From positions 1,054,001 through 1,118,000 of the forward strand of contig OZ260083.1 of the NCBI GenBank assembly GCA_965284435.1: a DNA stretch of 64,000 nt, read 5' to 3'. Of this stretch, positions 29,189 through 37,591 are shown in pieces; positions within the stretch are counted from its first letter, which is position 1, and the number at the start of each line of letters is the position of its first letter. Both the position numbers and the translations under genes were made by a program. The notes below the pieces were generated by a model. It did no database searches. It saw only the letters and a list, made by a program, of their open reading frames with translations, and was not told the origin of the DNA. Source of the stretch: CAIYZT01 sp947461435 (lineage in GTDB: Bacteria > Pseudomonadota > Alphaproteobacteria > Rhodobacterales > Rhodobacteraceae).

Positions 29189-29225
29189 GCAGTCGGTGGG
29201 CAGTCGGTGGGCAGTCGGTGGGCAG
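29189..29225 (+). repeat. 11-bp tandem repeat, 3.4 copies
   Basis: The unit GCAGTCGGTGG is repeated exactly at 29189, 29200 and 29211, with GCAG of a fourth copy at 29222. It lies in the non-coding gap between rpoC and the EamA permease. It is probably a slippage-prone spacer; no function is evident. Confidence 0.85.
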
Positions 29226-29284
29226 CGCCTCCTCTGTTCTGCGGCGTTCTTTTCCAAATCCTAAGATTTTGTAAATTTCCGTTC

Positions 29285-29313
29285 TTAAGATGTTGAAATA
29301 ATGACACTAAAAT
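29285..29313 (+). promoter_or_regulatory. Putative sigma-70 promoter of the EamA-PAP2 unit
   Basis: TTAAGA (29285-29290) and TAAAAT (29308-29313) are separated by 17 bp. The -10 box matches the consensus in five of six positions. It is the best promoter in the 326-bp gap after rpoC, lies about 117 bp upstream of the start codon, and is followed at once by a perfect palindrome. Confidence 0.5.
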
Positions 29314-29314
29314 A

Positions 29315-29333
29315 ATGTCCCGACTCGGGACAT
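29315..29333 (+). promoter_or_regulatory. Perfect 19-bp palindrome, candidate operator
   Basis: ATGTCCCGA (29315-29323) and TCGGGACAT (29325-29333) are perfect inverted repeats around one central C. The palindrome begins one base after the putative -10 box, where the transcription start would be, which is a classic position for a repressor operator. No T-run follows, so it is not a terminator. The binding protein is unknown. The remaining bases to 29429 are C/T-rich and show nothing else I can name. Confidence 0.55.
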
Positions 29334-29429
29334 GCTCCCTCTCAGGCCTCAGCCCGTCTCAGCAGCCCTCTTTTTCTCCTCTGGAATCCTCCCTCAGCGC
29401 CTGTTAACGCTCTGCCCAAGGGAGCCATC

Positions 29430-30311
29430 ATGAACATCTCAGATAATCTTCGCGGCACCCTCTATATGTGCCTGTCCATGATGGCCTTCACCGTGAACGA
29501 TACCTTCATGAAAGCCGTCACGCAGACCCTTCCCCTATATCAGACGATTGTCCTGCGCGGCGTCATCGCCGTGGCAGGCCTGGCCCTGATTGCCGCCTTC
29601 ACCGGATCTTACCGCCAGCCGCTGAACCGGGCCGATATGAAACTGGTCGCCCTTCGCTCGCTCGCAGACGTGCTGGCCACGATCTTCTTCCTGACGGCCC
29701 TGCTTCACATGCCGCTCGCCAACCTGTCGGCCATAATGCAGGCCATGCCGCTCGCCGTCACCCTCGGCGCGGCGCTGATGTTCGGCGACCAGATCGGTTG
29801 GCGACGGATGACGGCGATCCTTGTCGGCTTCGCGGGCGTTTTGATCGTCATTCGCCCGGGCACCGCCGGGTTTGATCGCTACGCTCTGCTCGGCCTCGCC
29901 TCCATGTTCTGCGTCGTCGCTCGGGATCTGGCGGTGCGCCCGATGAAGGGGCATGTCCCCTCCGTCATCATAGCCCTTGGTGCGGGGGTGGGCGTGACGG
30001 CCATGGGTCTGATCGGGATGATGTGGGAAGGCTGGCATTCGGTGAACCTGCCGCAATCCCTGCAAATATTCGGCGCGGGAATCTTCCTGATCGTGGGATA
30101 TCTGTGCGCCGTCACAGCCATGCGGTCGGGCGATATCGGGGTTGTTGCGCCCTTCCGCTACACATCGCTTCTGTGGGCCATTCTTTTGGGCTGGATCTCG
30201 TTTGGAACCTTGCCAGACTTTTGGACGGTCTTTGGCGCATCAGTCGTCATCGCCGCAGGAATATTCACCTTGCTGCGCGAACGCGCACTCAAACGGGCAA
30301 CGAGCGCATGA
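29430..30311 (+). CDS. EamA/DMT-superfamily permease
   Basis: This 293-aa protein has ten predicted membrane helices in two EamA repeats (LYMCLSMMAFTVNDTFMKAV near the start; a second repeat from about residue 150). The drug/metabolite transporter superfamily exports or imports small metabolites; the substrate is unknown. GGGAGCC precedes the ATG. Its stop overlaps the next start by 4 bp (ATGA), so it is translated together with the PAP2 phosphatase. It stands between rpoC and the str operon behind a terminator and has its own candidate promoter with an operator-like palindrome. Confidence 0.87.
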   Translation: MNISDNLRGTLYMCLSMMAFTVNDTFMKAVTQTLPLYQTIVLRGVIAVAGLALIAAFTGSYRQPLNRADMKLVALRSLADVLATIFFLTALLHMPLANLSAIMQAMPLAVTLGAALMFGDQIGWRRMTAILVGFAGVLIVIRPGTAGFDRYALLGLASMFCVVARDLAVRPMKGHVPSVIIALGAGVGVTAMGLIGMMWEGWHSVNLPQSLQIFGAGIFLIVGYLCAVTAMRSGDIGVVAPFRYTSLLWAILLGWISFGTLPDFWTVFGASVVIAAGIFTLLRERALKRATSA

Positions 30312-30985
30312 AAAGCAGCCTTGTTCTGGTCACGGCGTCAGCCGTTACGTTGATCCTTTTTGCACTTTGGCCGCAGATCGATCTGGCGACGTCACGACTG
30401 TTTTTTGATGGTGTAGCCTTCCCATTGGAAACCGCGCCCTGGAATGTGGCCCTGCGGTGGATCTTGCGCGTGACGCCCTTTCTGCCTGCCCTTGCAGGGC
30501 TGTTCATCGTGGCTGGCGGGAAATGGATAGCCCCTGTTGTGCTGGGACTGGGTCGCCGTGACTGGGCGGCGATCACCCTGACATTTATCTTGGGCCCAGG
30601 ACTTTTGGTCAACAGGATCCTGAAATCCTATTGGGGCCGCGCGAGGCCGCGAAATGTCACGGAATTTGGCGGCGATAAACTGTTCACGCCGCCCCATGTC
30701 TGGACAGATCAGTGCGCCGCAAATTGCAGCTTTGTCTCGGGGGAGGTTAGTGCCGTGACGGCGCTAAGTGTGGCCTTGATCATGCTGCTTGCCGCAAACA
30801 AGGATCGGTTGGGGCAGGGCAGGTATGGGACCGGTCTGGCACTTGCCATTCTTTTGCCGTTTCTATCGGCGTTTCAGCGAATAAGCGCGGGGGGACACTT
30901 TCTGTCAGACTCGCTTCTTGCGATGCTTTTCACCCTTTTTGTGGCCTATTGGGTCCAAAGGTTTGTTGCGCCCAAGGGCCGTTGA
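30308..30985 (+). CDS. PAP2-family membrane phosphatase
   Basis: This 225-aa protein of the PAP2/lipid phosphatase family has about six membrane helices. The three motifs are KSYWGRARP, CSFVSGEVS and QRISAGGHFLSD; motif 2 has SGE instead of the textbook SGH, a form I associate with lipid A or undecaprenyl phosphatases of the LpxE/LpxF type. The likely substrates are lipid phosphates at the periplasmic face. It is coupled to the EamA permease by a 4-bp overlap. The -35 box of the candidate str-operon promoter overlaps its stop codon. Confidence 0.83.
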   Translation: MKSSLVLVTASAVTLILFALWPQIDLATSRLFFDGVAFPLETAPWNVALRWILRVTPFLPALAGLFIVAGGKWIAPVVLGLGRRDWAAITLTFILGPGLLVNRILKSYWGRARPRNVTEFGGDKLFTPPHVWTDQCAANCSFVSGEVSAVTALSVALIMLLAANKDRLGQGRYGTGLALAILLPFLSAFQRISAGGHFLSDSLLAMLFTLFVAYWVQRFVAPKGR

Positions 30986-31010
30986 CAACCCCTGCATGAC
31001 CGCGTATTTG
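30982..31010 (+). promoter_or_regulatory. Putative promoter of the str operon (rpsL)
   Basis: A perfect TTGACA (30982-30987) is followed by a 17-bp spacer and TATTTG (31005-31010). It lies 235 bp upstream of rpsL, so the mRNA would have a long leader. The leader holds a possible hairpin around 31145-31175 (TTGCG/CGCAA) and no gene I can support. Confidence 0.6.
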
Positions 31011-31245
31011 CCGCCCATCAAGGCGCGTTGGGGGATTCTCTTTCGTGTTTTGGTTCAAAGCTTGATGTGGTCAAGATCCGGGTTTCGGCCCCGATCCTCT
31101 GGAATTCCACCGCGTTATCCCGGGTCAGGGATATATGCGGTGTTTGTGTTTTGCGGTCTGCGCAAGACAAACGTCGAGAAGCAGTGTCCCAAGGTTTGGG
31201 GCGAGTATTGACAGCGCTGATGATGGCGCAAAACGAGGTACGTGA

Positions 31246-31617
31246 ATGCCGACGATCCAACAGCTTATCCGCAAACCGCGGGAGCCTAACGTGCGGAAGT
31301 CCAAGTCGCAGCACTTGGAATCCTGCCCACAAAAGCGCGGTGTTTGCACCCGCGTGTACACAACGACTCCAAAGAAGCCGAACTCGGCCATGCGGAAAGT
31401 CGCAAAAGTGCGCCTGACCAACAGCTTTGAAGTGATCTGCTATATCCCCGGCGAAAAGCACAACCTTCAGGAACACTCTGTGGTTCTGATCCGCGGCGGT
31501 CGTATCAAAGACCTTCCCGGCGTGCGCTACCACATCCTCCGTGGCGTTTTGGATACCCAAGGCGTCAAAGATCGTCGTCAGCGTCGTTCGAAATACGGCG
31601 CCAAGCGTCCGAAGTGA
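31246..31617 (+). CDS. rpsL: 30S ribosomal protein S12
   Basis: This 123-aa S12 has the decoding-centre loop TPKKPNSAMRKVAKVRL with Lys43 and Lys44 (the wild-type, streptomycin-sensitive arrangement at the first lysine), and the second loop LIRGGRIKDLPGVRYH. It monitors codon-anticodon pairing. It is the first gene of the str operon and is followed by rpsG after 11 bp. Confidence 0.98.
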   Translation: MPTIQQLIRKPREPNVRKSKSQHLESCPQKRGVCTRVYTTTPKKPNSAMRKVAKVRLTNSFEVICYIPGEKHNLQEHSVVLIRGGRIKDLPGVRYHILRGVLDTQGVKDRRQRRSKYGAKRPK

Positions 31618-31628
31618 GGAGATAAAGA

Positions 31629-32099
31629 ATGTCCCGTCGTCACGCCGCTGAAAAGCGCGAAATTCTGCCCGACGCCAAATATGGCGATAAGGTTCTGACC
31701 AAGTTCATGAACAACCTGATGCTGGATGGCAAAAAATCCATCGCAGAGGGAATCGTTTATGGCGCCCTTGAGCGGGTTCAAACCCGTCTGAAGCGCGAGC
31801 CGATCCAGTGCTTCCATGAAGCGCTTGAAAATGTGAAGCCTTCCGTCGAAGTGCGTTCGCGCCGCGTCGGTGGTGCGACCTATCAGGTCCCCGTCGAAGT
31901 GCGGACCGAGCGCCGTGAAGCGCTTGCCATCCGTTGGCTGATCATCGCTGCTCGCAAGCGCAACGAGAACACCATGGAAGAGCGCCTGGCTGCCGAATTG
32001 TCGGATGCCGTTAACAACCGTGGTACCGCAGTCAAAAAGCGGGAAGACACCCACAAGATGGCCGACGCAAACAAAGCGTTCAGCCATTATCGCTGGTAA
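31629..32099 (+). CDS. rpsG: 30S ribosomal protein S7
   Basis: This 156-aa S7 organises the 3' domain of 16S rRNA. It begins MSRRHAAEKREILPDAKYGD and contains FMNNLMLDGKKSIAEGIVYG and EVRSRRVGGATYQVPVEVR. GAGGAG precedes the ATG. fusA follows after 9 bp. In E. coli S7 represses the str operon by binding the rpsL-rpsG spacer; here that spacer is only 11 bp, so any feedback would have to work elsewhere. Confidence 0.98.
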   Translation: MSRRHAAEKREILPDAKYGDKVLTKFMNNLMLDGKKSIAEGIVYGALERVQTRLKREPIQCFHEALENVKPSVEVRSRRVGGATYQVPVEVRTERREALAIRWLIIAARKRNENTMEERLAAELSDAVNNRGTAVKKREDTHKMADANKAFSHYRW

Positions 32100-32108
32100 G
32101 GGGCTATC

Positions 32109-34229
32109 ATGGCACGCGACTATCCGCTGAATCGCTATCGCAACTTCGGCATTATCGCTCACATCGACGCGGGTAAAACCACGACGACGGAGCGGATCCT
32201 TTACTACACCGGCAAGGTTCACAAGATCGGTGAAGTCCATGATGGCGCGGCCACAATGGACTGGATGGAGCAAGAGCAAGAGCGTGGCATCACGATCACC
32301 TCTGCTGCGACCACAACGTTCTGGCAGCGTCAGATTGACAGCGCTGACCTGTCGTCGGACGACAAGTACCGCTTCAACATCATTGACACCCCCGGTCACG
32401 TGGACTTCACCATTGAAGTTGAACGTTCGTTGGCTGTTCTGGATGGCGCAGTTGTTCTTTTGGACGGCAACGCGGGCGTTGAGCCGCAAACCGAAACCGT
32501 TTGGCGTCAGGCCGATCGGTACAAGGTTCCGCGGATCGTTTTTGTCAACAAAATGGACAAGACCGGCGCAGACTTCTTCAACTGCGTAAAGATGATCAAG
32601 GACCGCACCGGTGCGGTTCCGATGCCGATCCAGATTCCGATCGGCGCCGAGGACAAGCTTGAAGGCATCATCGACCTGATCACCATGGAAGAATGGGTCT
32701 ATTTGGGCGAAGATCTGGGCGCTTCGTGGGAACGTCGTCCGATCCGTGCCGAACTGAAGGCAGATGCCGACAAGTGGCGTTACAACATGCTGGAAATCGC
32801 GGTCGAGCAAGACGACACCGCGATGGAAGCCTATCTTGAGGGCAATGAGCCTGACGAAGCAACGCTGCGCAAGCTGATCCGCAAGGGCACGCTGGCCATC
32901 GACTTCGTTCCGATCCTTGCCGGTTCGGCGTTCAAGAACAAGGGCGTGCAGCCCATGTTGAACGCTGTGATCGACTTCCTTCCCGATCCACTCGACGTGC
33001 CACCCTACTTGGGTTTCGCGCCGGGAGACGAGACGGAAACGCGCAATATCGAACGTTCGGCTGATGACAGCCAGCCCTTCTCGGGGTTGGCTTTCAAGAT
33101 CATGAACGACCCCTTCATGGGAACCCTGACCTTCACCCGCATCTATTCGGGTCAAGTGAAAAAGGGCGATCAGATCTTGAACGCGACCAAGAACCGCAAA
33201 GAGCGGATTGGCCGGATGGTCATGATGCATGCCAACAAGCAAGAAGAAATCGCCGAAGCTTTTGCGGGCGACATCATGGCGTTGGCAGGCCTGAAAGAAA
33301 CGACGACGGGCGACACGTTGTGCGACAACGCCAAGCCTGTGGTTCTGGAAACCATGACGTTCCCAGTGCCGGTTATCGAAATCGCCGTAGAGCCGAAAAC
33401 CAAGGCTGACCAAGAAAAGATGGGCATTGCTTTGGCCCGTCTGGCAGCCGAGGATCCGTCCTTCCGTGTGGAAACTGACCTGGAATCGGGCCAGACCATC
33501 ATGAAAGGCATGGGCGAACTTCACCTCGACATTCTCGTGGATCGTATGCGCCGCGAGTTCAAGGTTGAGGCGAACATCGGTGCGCCGCAGGTGGCTTACC
33601 GTGAGACGATTTCACGCTCGACCGAGATCGACTATACCCACAAGAAGCAAACGGGCGGTACGGGCCAGTTCGCACGCATCAAGCTGATCATCGATCCAAC
33701 CGAACCGGGCGAAGGCTATTCGTTCGAAAGCAAGATCGTTGGCGGCGCGGTGCCGAAGGAATATATCCCCGGCGTCGAAAAGGGCATCAAGTCGGTCATG
33801 GACTCCGGTCCGCTGGCAGGGTTCCCCGTGATCGACTTCAAGGTGCAGTTGATTGACGGTGCCTATCACGACGTCGACTCTTCGGTTCTGGCGTTCGAAA
33901 TCGCCTCGCGCGCCGCAATGCGCGAAGGCCTGAAGAAAGCCGGCGCAAAGTTGCTTGAGCCGATCATGAAAGTCGAAGTCGTCACACCGGAAGAATATAC
34001 CGGCGGCGTCATCGGTGACCTGACATCGCGTCGGGGCATGATCAACGGTCAAGACAGCCGCGGAAACGCGAATGTCATCGCGGCGATGGTACCTTTGGCC
34101 AACATGTTCGGCTATATCAACACGCTGCGCTCCATGACCTCGGGCCGTGCTGTTTTCTCGATGTCCTTCGACCACTACGATGCTGTCCCCGAGAACATCA
34201 GCCAAGAGATCCAGAAGAAATACGCTTAA
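32109..34229 (+). CDS. fusA: Translation elongation factor G
   Basis: This 706-aa EF-G drives ribosomal translocation and, with RRF, recycling. The GTPase motifs are AHIDAGKTTTTERILYYTGK (G1), RGITITSAATT (G2), DTPGHVDF (G3) and VNKMDKTGADF (G4). The domain IV and V regions are complete and end IQKKYA. It lies between rpsG and tuf in the standard order; the gap after it holds a palindromic repeat. Confidence 0.98.
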   Translation: MARDYPLNRYRNFGIIAHIDAGKTTTTERILYYTGKVHKIGEVHDGAATMDWMEQEQERGITITSAATTTFWQRQIDSADLSSDDKYRFNIIDTPGHVDFTIEVERSLAVLDGAVVLLDGNAGVEPQTETVWRQADRYKVPRIVFVNKMDKTGADFFNCVKMIKDRTGAVPMPIQIPIGAEDKLEGIIDLITMEEWVYLGEDLGASWERRPIRAELKADADKWRYNMLEIAVEQDDTAMEAYLEGNEPDEATLRKLIRKGTLAIDFVPILAGSAFKNKGVQPMLNAVIDFLPDPLDVPPYLGFAPGDETETRNIERSADDSQPFSGLAFKIMNDPFMGTLTFTRIYSGQVKKGDQILNATKNRKERIGRMVMMHANKQEEIAEAFAGDIMALAGLKETTTGDTLCDNAKPVVLETMTFPVPVIEIAVEPKTKADQEKMGIALARLAAEDPSFRVETDLESGQTIMKGMGELHLDILVDRMRREFKVEANIGAPQVAYRETISRSTEIDYTHKKQTGGTGQFARIKLIIDPTEPGEGYSFESKIVGGAVPKEYIPGVEKGIKSVMDSGPLAGFPVIDFKVQLIDGAYHDVDSSVLAFEIASRAAMREGLKKAGAKLLEPIMKVEVVTPEEYTGGVIGDLTSRRGMINGQDSRGNANVIAAMVPLANMFGYINTLRSMTSGRAVFSMSFDHYDAVPENISQEIQKKYA

Positions 34230-34237
34230 CCGGTGTG

Positions 34238-34315
34238 GCGGGTTACCTGAATTTTGTTCGCAAAATTCAGGCGTAAACCCCGCCCTACCAACCTGTAGGG
34301 TGGGTGCAACCCACC
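34238..34315 (+). repeat. Palindromic repeat element between fusA and tuf
   Basis: The first palindrome has a perfect 11-bp inner stem, CCTGAATTTTG (34246-34256) with CAAAATTCAGG (34261-34271), around TTCG, framed by GGCGGGTTA and TAAACCCCGCC. The second pairs GGTGGGT (34299-34305) with ACCCACC (34309-34315) around GCA within the phrase GTAGGGTGGGTGCAACCC. The first shares its core with the rpoB-rpoC element at 24781. Both look like dispersed intergenic repeats (REP-like) rather than terminators, since no T-run follows. Confidence 0.65.
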
Positions 34316-34341
34316 GCAACCGCACGAATTAGGAGGCCATT

Positions 34342-35517
34342 ATGGCAAAGGCAAAGTTTGAACGGAACAAACCGCACGTTAACATTGGCACGATTGGCCA
34401 CGTTGACCACGGCAAGACCACTCTGACGGCAGCGATCACGAAGTATTTCGGAGAATTCCGCGCCTATGACCAGATTGACGGCGCGCCGGAAGAGCGGGCC
34501 CGCGGGATCACGATCTCGACGGCGCACGTGGAATACGAGACGGCGAACCGTCACTATGCGCATGTGGATTGCCCCGGTCACGCTGACTATGTGAAGAACA
34601 TGATCACGGGTGCGGCGCAGATGGACGGCGCGATTTTGGTTTGCGCGGCCTCTGACGGCCCGATGCCGCAAACGCGCGAGCATATCCTTCTGGGTCGCCA
34701 GGTCGGCATTCCTTACATGGTCTGCTACATGAACAAGGTTGACCTTGTGGACGACGAAGAGCTGATCGAACTGGTCGAGATGGAACTGCGCGAGCTGTTT
34801 TCGTCCTACGACTACCCTGGCGATGACATTCCGATCATCAAGGGGTCGGCCCACCAGGCCATGATCGGCGAGCGCAAGGACATCGGCGAAGACAGCATCC
34901 GCGCGCTTCTGGCTGCGGTTGACGAGTATATCCCGACCCCGGCCCGCGCCATCGACCAGCCGTTCTTGATGCCGATCGAAGACGTGTTCTCGATCTCGGG
35001 TCGCGGCACGGTTGTGACCGGGCGGATCGAGCGCGGCGTGATCAACGTTGGTGACGAAGTTGAAATCGTCGGCATCCGCGAGAACAAGAAGTCGATCTGC
35101 ACCGGTGTGGAGATGTTCCGCAAGCTGCTGGATCGCGGCGAGGCGGGCGACAACGTTGGCATCCTGCTGCGCGGCATTGACCGCGAGGGCGTGGAGCGTG
35201 GCCAGGTTCTGTGCAAGCCGAAGTCGGTTCTGCCGCACACCAAGTTCGAAGCCGAAGCCTATATCCTGACCAAGGAAGAAGGCGGCCGTCACACGCCGTT
35301 CTTCGCCAACTACCGCCCGCAGTTCTACTTCCGCACGACAGACGTGACCGGCACGGTTGAACTGCCTGCTGGCACCGAAATGGTGATGCCGGGCGACAAC
35401 CTGAAGTTCAACGTCAGCCTGATCGCCCCGATCGCGATGGAAGAAAAACTGCGCTTCGCCATCCGCGAAGGCGGCCGCACCGTCGGCGCAGGCGTCGTCT
35501 CGAAAATCATCGAATAA
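34342..35517 (+). CDS. tuf: Translation elongation factor Tu
   Basis: This 391-aa EF-Tu delivers aminoacyl-tRNA to the ribosome. GTPase motifs are GHVDHGKTTLTAAITKYF (G1), RGITISTAHVEY (G2), DCPGHADYV (G3) and NKVDLVDD (G4). The C-terminal GGRHTPFFANYRPQFYFRTT block that contacts tRNA and kirromycin-type drugs is normal. AGGAGG precedes the ATG. Many proteobacteria carry a second tuf elsewhere; only one is in this window. A GC-rich hairpin follows before rpsJ. Confidence 0.98.
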   Translation: MAKAKFERNKPHVNIGTIGHVDHGKTTLTAAITKYFGEFRAYDQIDGAPEERARGITISTAHVEYETANRHYAHVDCPGHADYVKNMITGAAQMDGAILVCAASDGPMPQTREHILLGRQVGIPYMVCYMNKVDLVDDEELIELVEMELRELFSSYDYPGDDIPIIKGSAHQAMIGERKDIGEDSIRALLAAVDEYIPTPARAIDQPFLMPIEDVFSISGRGTVVTGRIERGVINVGDEVEIVGIRENKKSICTGVEMFRKLLDRGEAGDNVGILLRGIDREGVERGQVLCKPKSVLPHTKFEAEAYILTKEEGGRHTPFFANYRPQFYFRTTDVTGTVELPAGTEMVMPGDNLKFNVSLIAPIAMEEKLRFAIREGGRTVGAGVVSKIIE

Positions 35518-35525
35518 TCGTCTTG

Positions 35526-35549
35526 CGGCGCGCCCACCCGGGCGCGCCG
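35526..35549 (+). terminator. GC-rich hairpin between tuf and rpsJ
   Basis: A perfect 9-bp stem, CGGCGCGCC (35526-35534) with GGCGCGCCG (35541-35549), encloses a six-base loop and is followed by TCTCCTCT, a weak T-containing tail. It probably attenuates transcription between the str and S10 operons rather than stopping it fully. Confidence 0.5.
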
Positions 35550-35619
35550 TCTCCTCTGACAATAACGTGAACCTATGGGCCGGGCCCGTTGCCCCGTCTA
35601 CGTTCAGAAGGAAAAACAA

Positions 35620-35928
35620 ATGCAAGGTCAAACCATTCGCATTCGGTTGAAAGCCTTCGATTACCGCGTACTGGATGCCAGCACTGCGGAAATCGTAAGC
35701 ACGGCGAAGCGGACCGGCGCCACTGTGCGCGGCCCGATTCCCCTGCCGAACAAAATTGAGAAATTCACGGTTCTCCGTGGCCCGCACATCGACAAGAAGT
35801 CGCGCGACCAGTGGGAAATCCGGACGCACAAGCGTCTTCTCGACATTGTCGACCCAACCCCGCAGACCGTGGACGCGCTGATGAAGCTCGACCTCGCTGC
35901 AGGCGTTGATGTCGAAATCAAAGTGTAA
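35620..35928 (+). CDS. rpsJ: 30S ribosomal protein S10
   Basis: This 102-aa S10 begins MQGQTIRIRLKAFDYRVLDA and contains VRGPIPLPNKIEKFTVLRGP. It is a 3'-domain protein of the 30S subunit and, with NusB, part of antitermination complexes. I chose the ATG at 35620, preceded by AGAAGGAAAAAC; longer upstream starts would add a tail unlike the family. It is the first gene of the S10 operon and rplC follows after 12 bp. Confidence 0.98.
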   Translation: MQGQTIRIRLKAFDYRVLDASTAEIVSTAKRTGATVRGPIPLPNKIEKFTVLRGPHIDKKSRDQWEIRTHKRLLDIVDPTPQTVDALMKLDLAAGVDVEIKV

Positions 35929-35940
35929 GGGGCAAACAAG

Positions 35941-36633
35941 ATGCGCTCTGGAGTAATTGCAAAGAAACTGGGGATGACCCGGCTTTTCCTTGAAGACGGC
36001 AAGCAGGTTCCTGTGACCGTTCTTCAACTTGACAGCCTGCAGGTTGTTGCACAGCGGACCGCTGACAAAGACGGCTACACGGCCGTTCAGTTGGGTGCTG
36101 GCACAGCCAAAGCAAAGCGCACGACGGCGGCGCAGCGAGGACATTTCGCCAAGGCGAACGTGGCCCCCAAGCGCAAGATCGCGGAATTCCGCGTGACGCC
36201 TGACTGCATGATCGACGTTGGTGCTGAAATCACTGCCGAGCATTATCTGGCCGGTCAATTCGTTGACGTTGCCGGAACGACCAACGGTAAGGGTTTCCAG
36301 GGCGCCATGAAGCGTCACAACTTTGGCGGTCTACGCGCCTCGCACGGTGTGTCCGTGTCGCACCGTTCGCACGGTTCGACCGGCCAGTGCCAGGATCCCG
36401 GCAAGGTTTTCAAAGGCAAAAAAATGGCAGGCCACATGGGCGCCGTCCGCGTGACGACCCAAAACCTGCAAGTTGTGCGCACTGACGCAGAGCGCGGCCT
36501 GATCATGATCAAGGGCGCCGTGCCCGGATCTGCTGGCGGCTGGGTGACTGTTAAGGACGCCGTGAAGAAGCCTGCTATGGCTGATGTGCCGACGCCGGCT
36601 GCGGTTCGTATGACCGCTGGAGGTGAAGCATGA
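35941..36633 (+). CDS. rplC: 50S ribosomal protein L3
   Basis: This 230-aa L3 begins MRSGVIAKKLGMTRLFLEDG and has the central loop region NFGGLRASHGVSVSHRSHGS, then GQCQDPGKVFKGKKMAGHMG, which reaches the peptidyl-transferase centre. The glutamine in GSTGQ is the position methylated by PrmB in E. coli. The protein is somewhat longer than E. coli L3 (209 aa) at the C-terminus. Its stop overlaps rplD by 4 bp. Confidence 0.97.
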   Translation: MRSGVIAKKLGMTRLFLEDGKQVPVTVLQLDSLQVVAQRTADKDGYTAVQLGAGTAKAKRTTAAQRGHFAKANVAPKRKIAEFRVTPDCMIDVGAEITAEHYLAGQFVDVAGTTNGKGFQGAMKRHNFGGLRASHGVSVSHRSHGSTGQCQDPGKVFKGKKMAGHMGAVRVTTQNLQVVRTDAERGLIMIKGAVPGSAGGWVTVKDAVKKPAMADVPTPAAVRMTAGGEA

Positions 36634-37247
36634 AACTTGATGTGATCAAGCTTGACGGCGGAAAAGCCGGCACGATCGATCTGGACGAAGCCCTGTTCGG
36701 CCTTGAGCCGCGGGCTGACATCTTGCACCGCGTTGTGCGGTGGCAGCGGGCCAAATCGCAGGCCGGTACCCATTCGGTTCTGACGCGGGCAGAAGTGTCC
36801 TACTCGACCAAGAAGATCTATAAGCAAAAAGGCACCGGCGGCGCACGCCATGGTTCCAAGAAAGCGCCGATCTTCCGCCACGGCGGTGTTGTGAAGGGCC
36901 CAATTGCCCGCAGCCACGCCCACGATCTGCCCAAGAAGTTCCGTGCGCTTGGCCTGCGCCATGCGCTGTCGGCCAAGGCGAAAGCAGGCGAATTGGTGAT
37001 TTTGGATGCGGCCACGATGGCCGATGCCAAAACCGGTCTGCTGGCGAAGACCTTGCAGGAGCGTGGCTGGAAGCGCGTGCTGATCATCGATGGTACGGTT
37101 GACGCGAATTTCGCATTGGCTGCCCGCAATATCGAAGGCATCGACGTGCTGCCGACCATGGGTGCAAACGTGTATGACATTCTGAAGCGTGACACCTTGG
37201 TGATCACCAAAGCAGGTGTCGAAGCTTTGGAGGCTCGTCTGAAATGA
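36630..37247 (+). CDS. rplD: 50S ribosomal protein L4
   Basis: This 205-aa L4 has the typical exit-tunnel loop region: TRAEVSYSTKKIYKQKGTGG, then ARHGSKKAPIFRHGGVVKGP, and the LPKKFRALGLRHALSAKA block. In E. coli L4 represses the S10 operon; whether that applies here is unknown. It overlaps rplC and rplW by 4 bp each (ATGA), so the three proteins are translationally coupled. Confidence 0.97.
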   Translation: MKLDVIKLDGGKAGTIDLDEALFGLEPRADILHRVVRWQRAKSQAGTHSVLTRAEVSYSTKKIYKQKGTGGARHGSKKAPIFRHGGVVKGPIARSHAHDLPKKFRALGLRHALSAKAKAGELVILDAATMADAKTGLLAKTLQERGWKRVLIIDGTVDANFALAARNIEGIDVLPTMGANVYDILKRDTLVITKAGVEALEARLK

Positions 37248-37540
37248 GCGCGAAACCCGAACACTACGACCTGATCAAAAAGCCGATCATCACGGAAAAG
37301 GCCACCATGGCCTCGGAAGCTGGTGCGGTGGTTTTTCAGGTGTCGATGGACGCGACAAAGCCAATGATCAAAGAGGCCGTTGAGGCCGTCTTTGGTGTCA
37401 AGGTGAAGGCAGTCAACACGACCATCACCAAGGGGAAATCCAAGAAGTTCCGCGGCCGTCAGGGCGAGCGGAGTGACAAGAAAAAGGCCTATGTCACGCT
37501 GGAAGCTGGGAACACTATCGACGTGTCCACCGGCCTCTGA
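37244..37540 (+). CDS. rplW: 50S ribosomal protein L23
   Basis: This 98-aa L23 begins with HYDLIKKPIITEKATMASEA and has AVNTTITKGKSKKFRGRQG. It lies at the tunnel exit and is the docking site for trigger factor and SRP. It overlaps rplD by 4 bp. A very strong intrinsic terminator follows only 16 bp after the stop, which is unusual inside the S10 operon. Confidence 0.97.
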   Translation: MSAKPEHYDLIKKPIITEKATMASEAGAVVFQVSMDATKPMIKEAVEAVFGVKVKAVNTTITKGKSKKFRGRQGERSDKKKAYVTLEAGNTIDVSTGL

Positions 37541-37556
37541 TACTAAGCCGCGAATC

Positions 37557-37591
37557 CCACGGCCCCGGCTTTCCGGGGCCGTGGATTTTTT
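37557..37591 (+). terminator. Strong Rho-independent terminator between rplW and rplB
   Basis: A perfect 12-bp stem (37557-37568 with 37573-37584) of nearly pure G/C closes a CTTT loop and is followed by A and six T (37586-37591). It would be expected to stop most transcripts after rpsJ-rplC-rplD-rplW. The remaining 116 bp before rplB contain TATAAC (37663-37668), a possible -10 box for an internal promoter, but no convincing -35 box. Confidence 0.85.

Noticed and set aside
34342..35517. Possible tuf duplication within the window
   Set aside because: Only one tuf-like frame exists here; a second copy would have to lie elsewhere.
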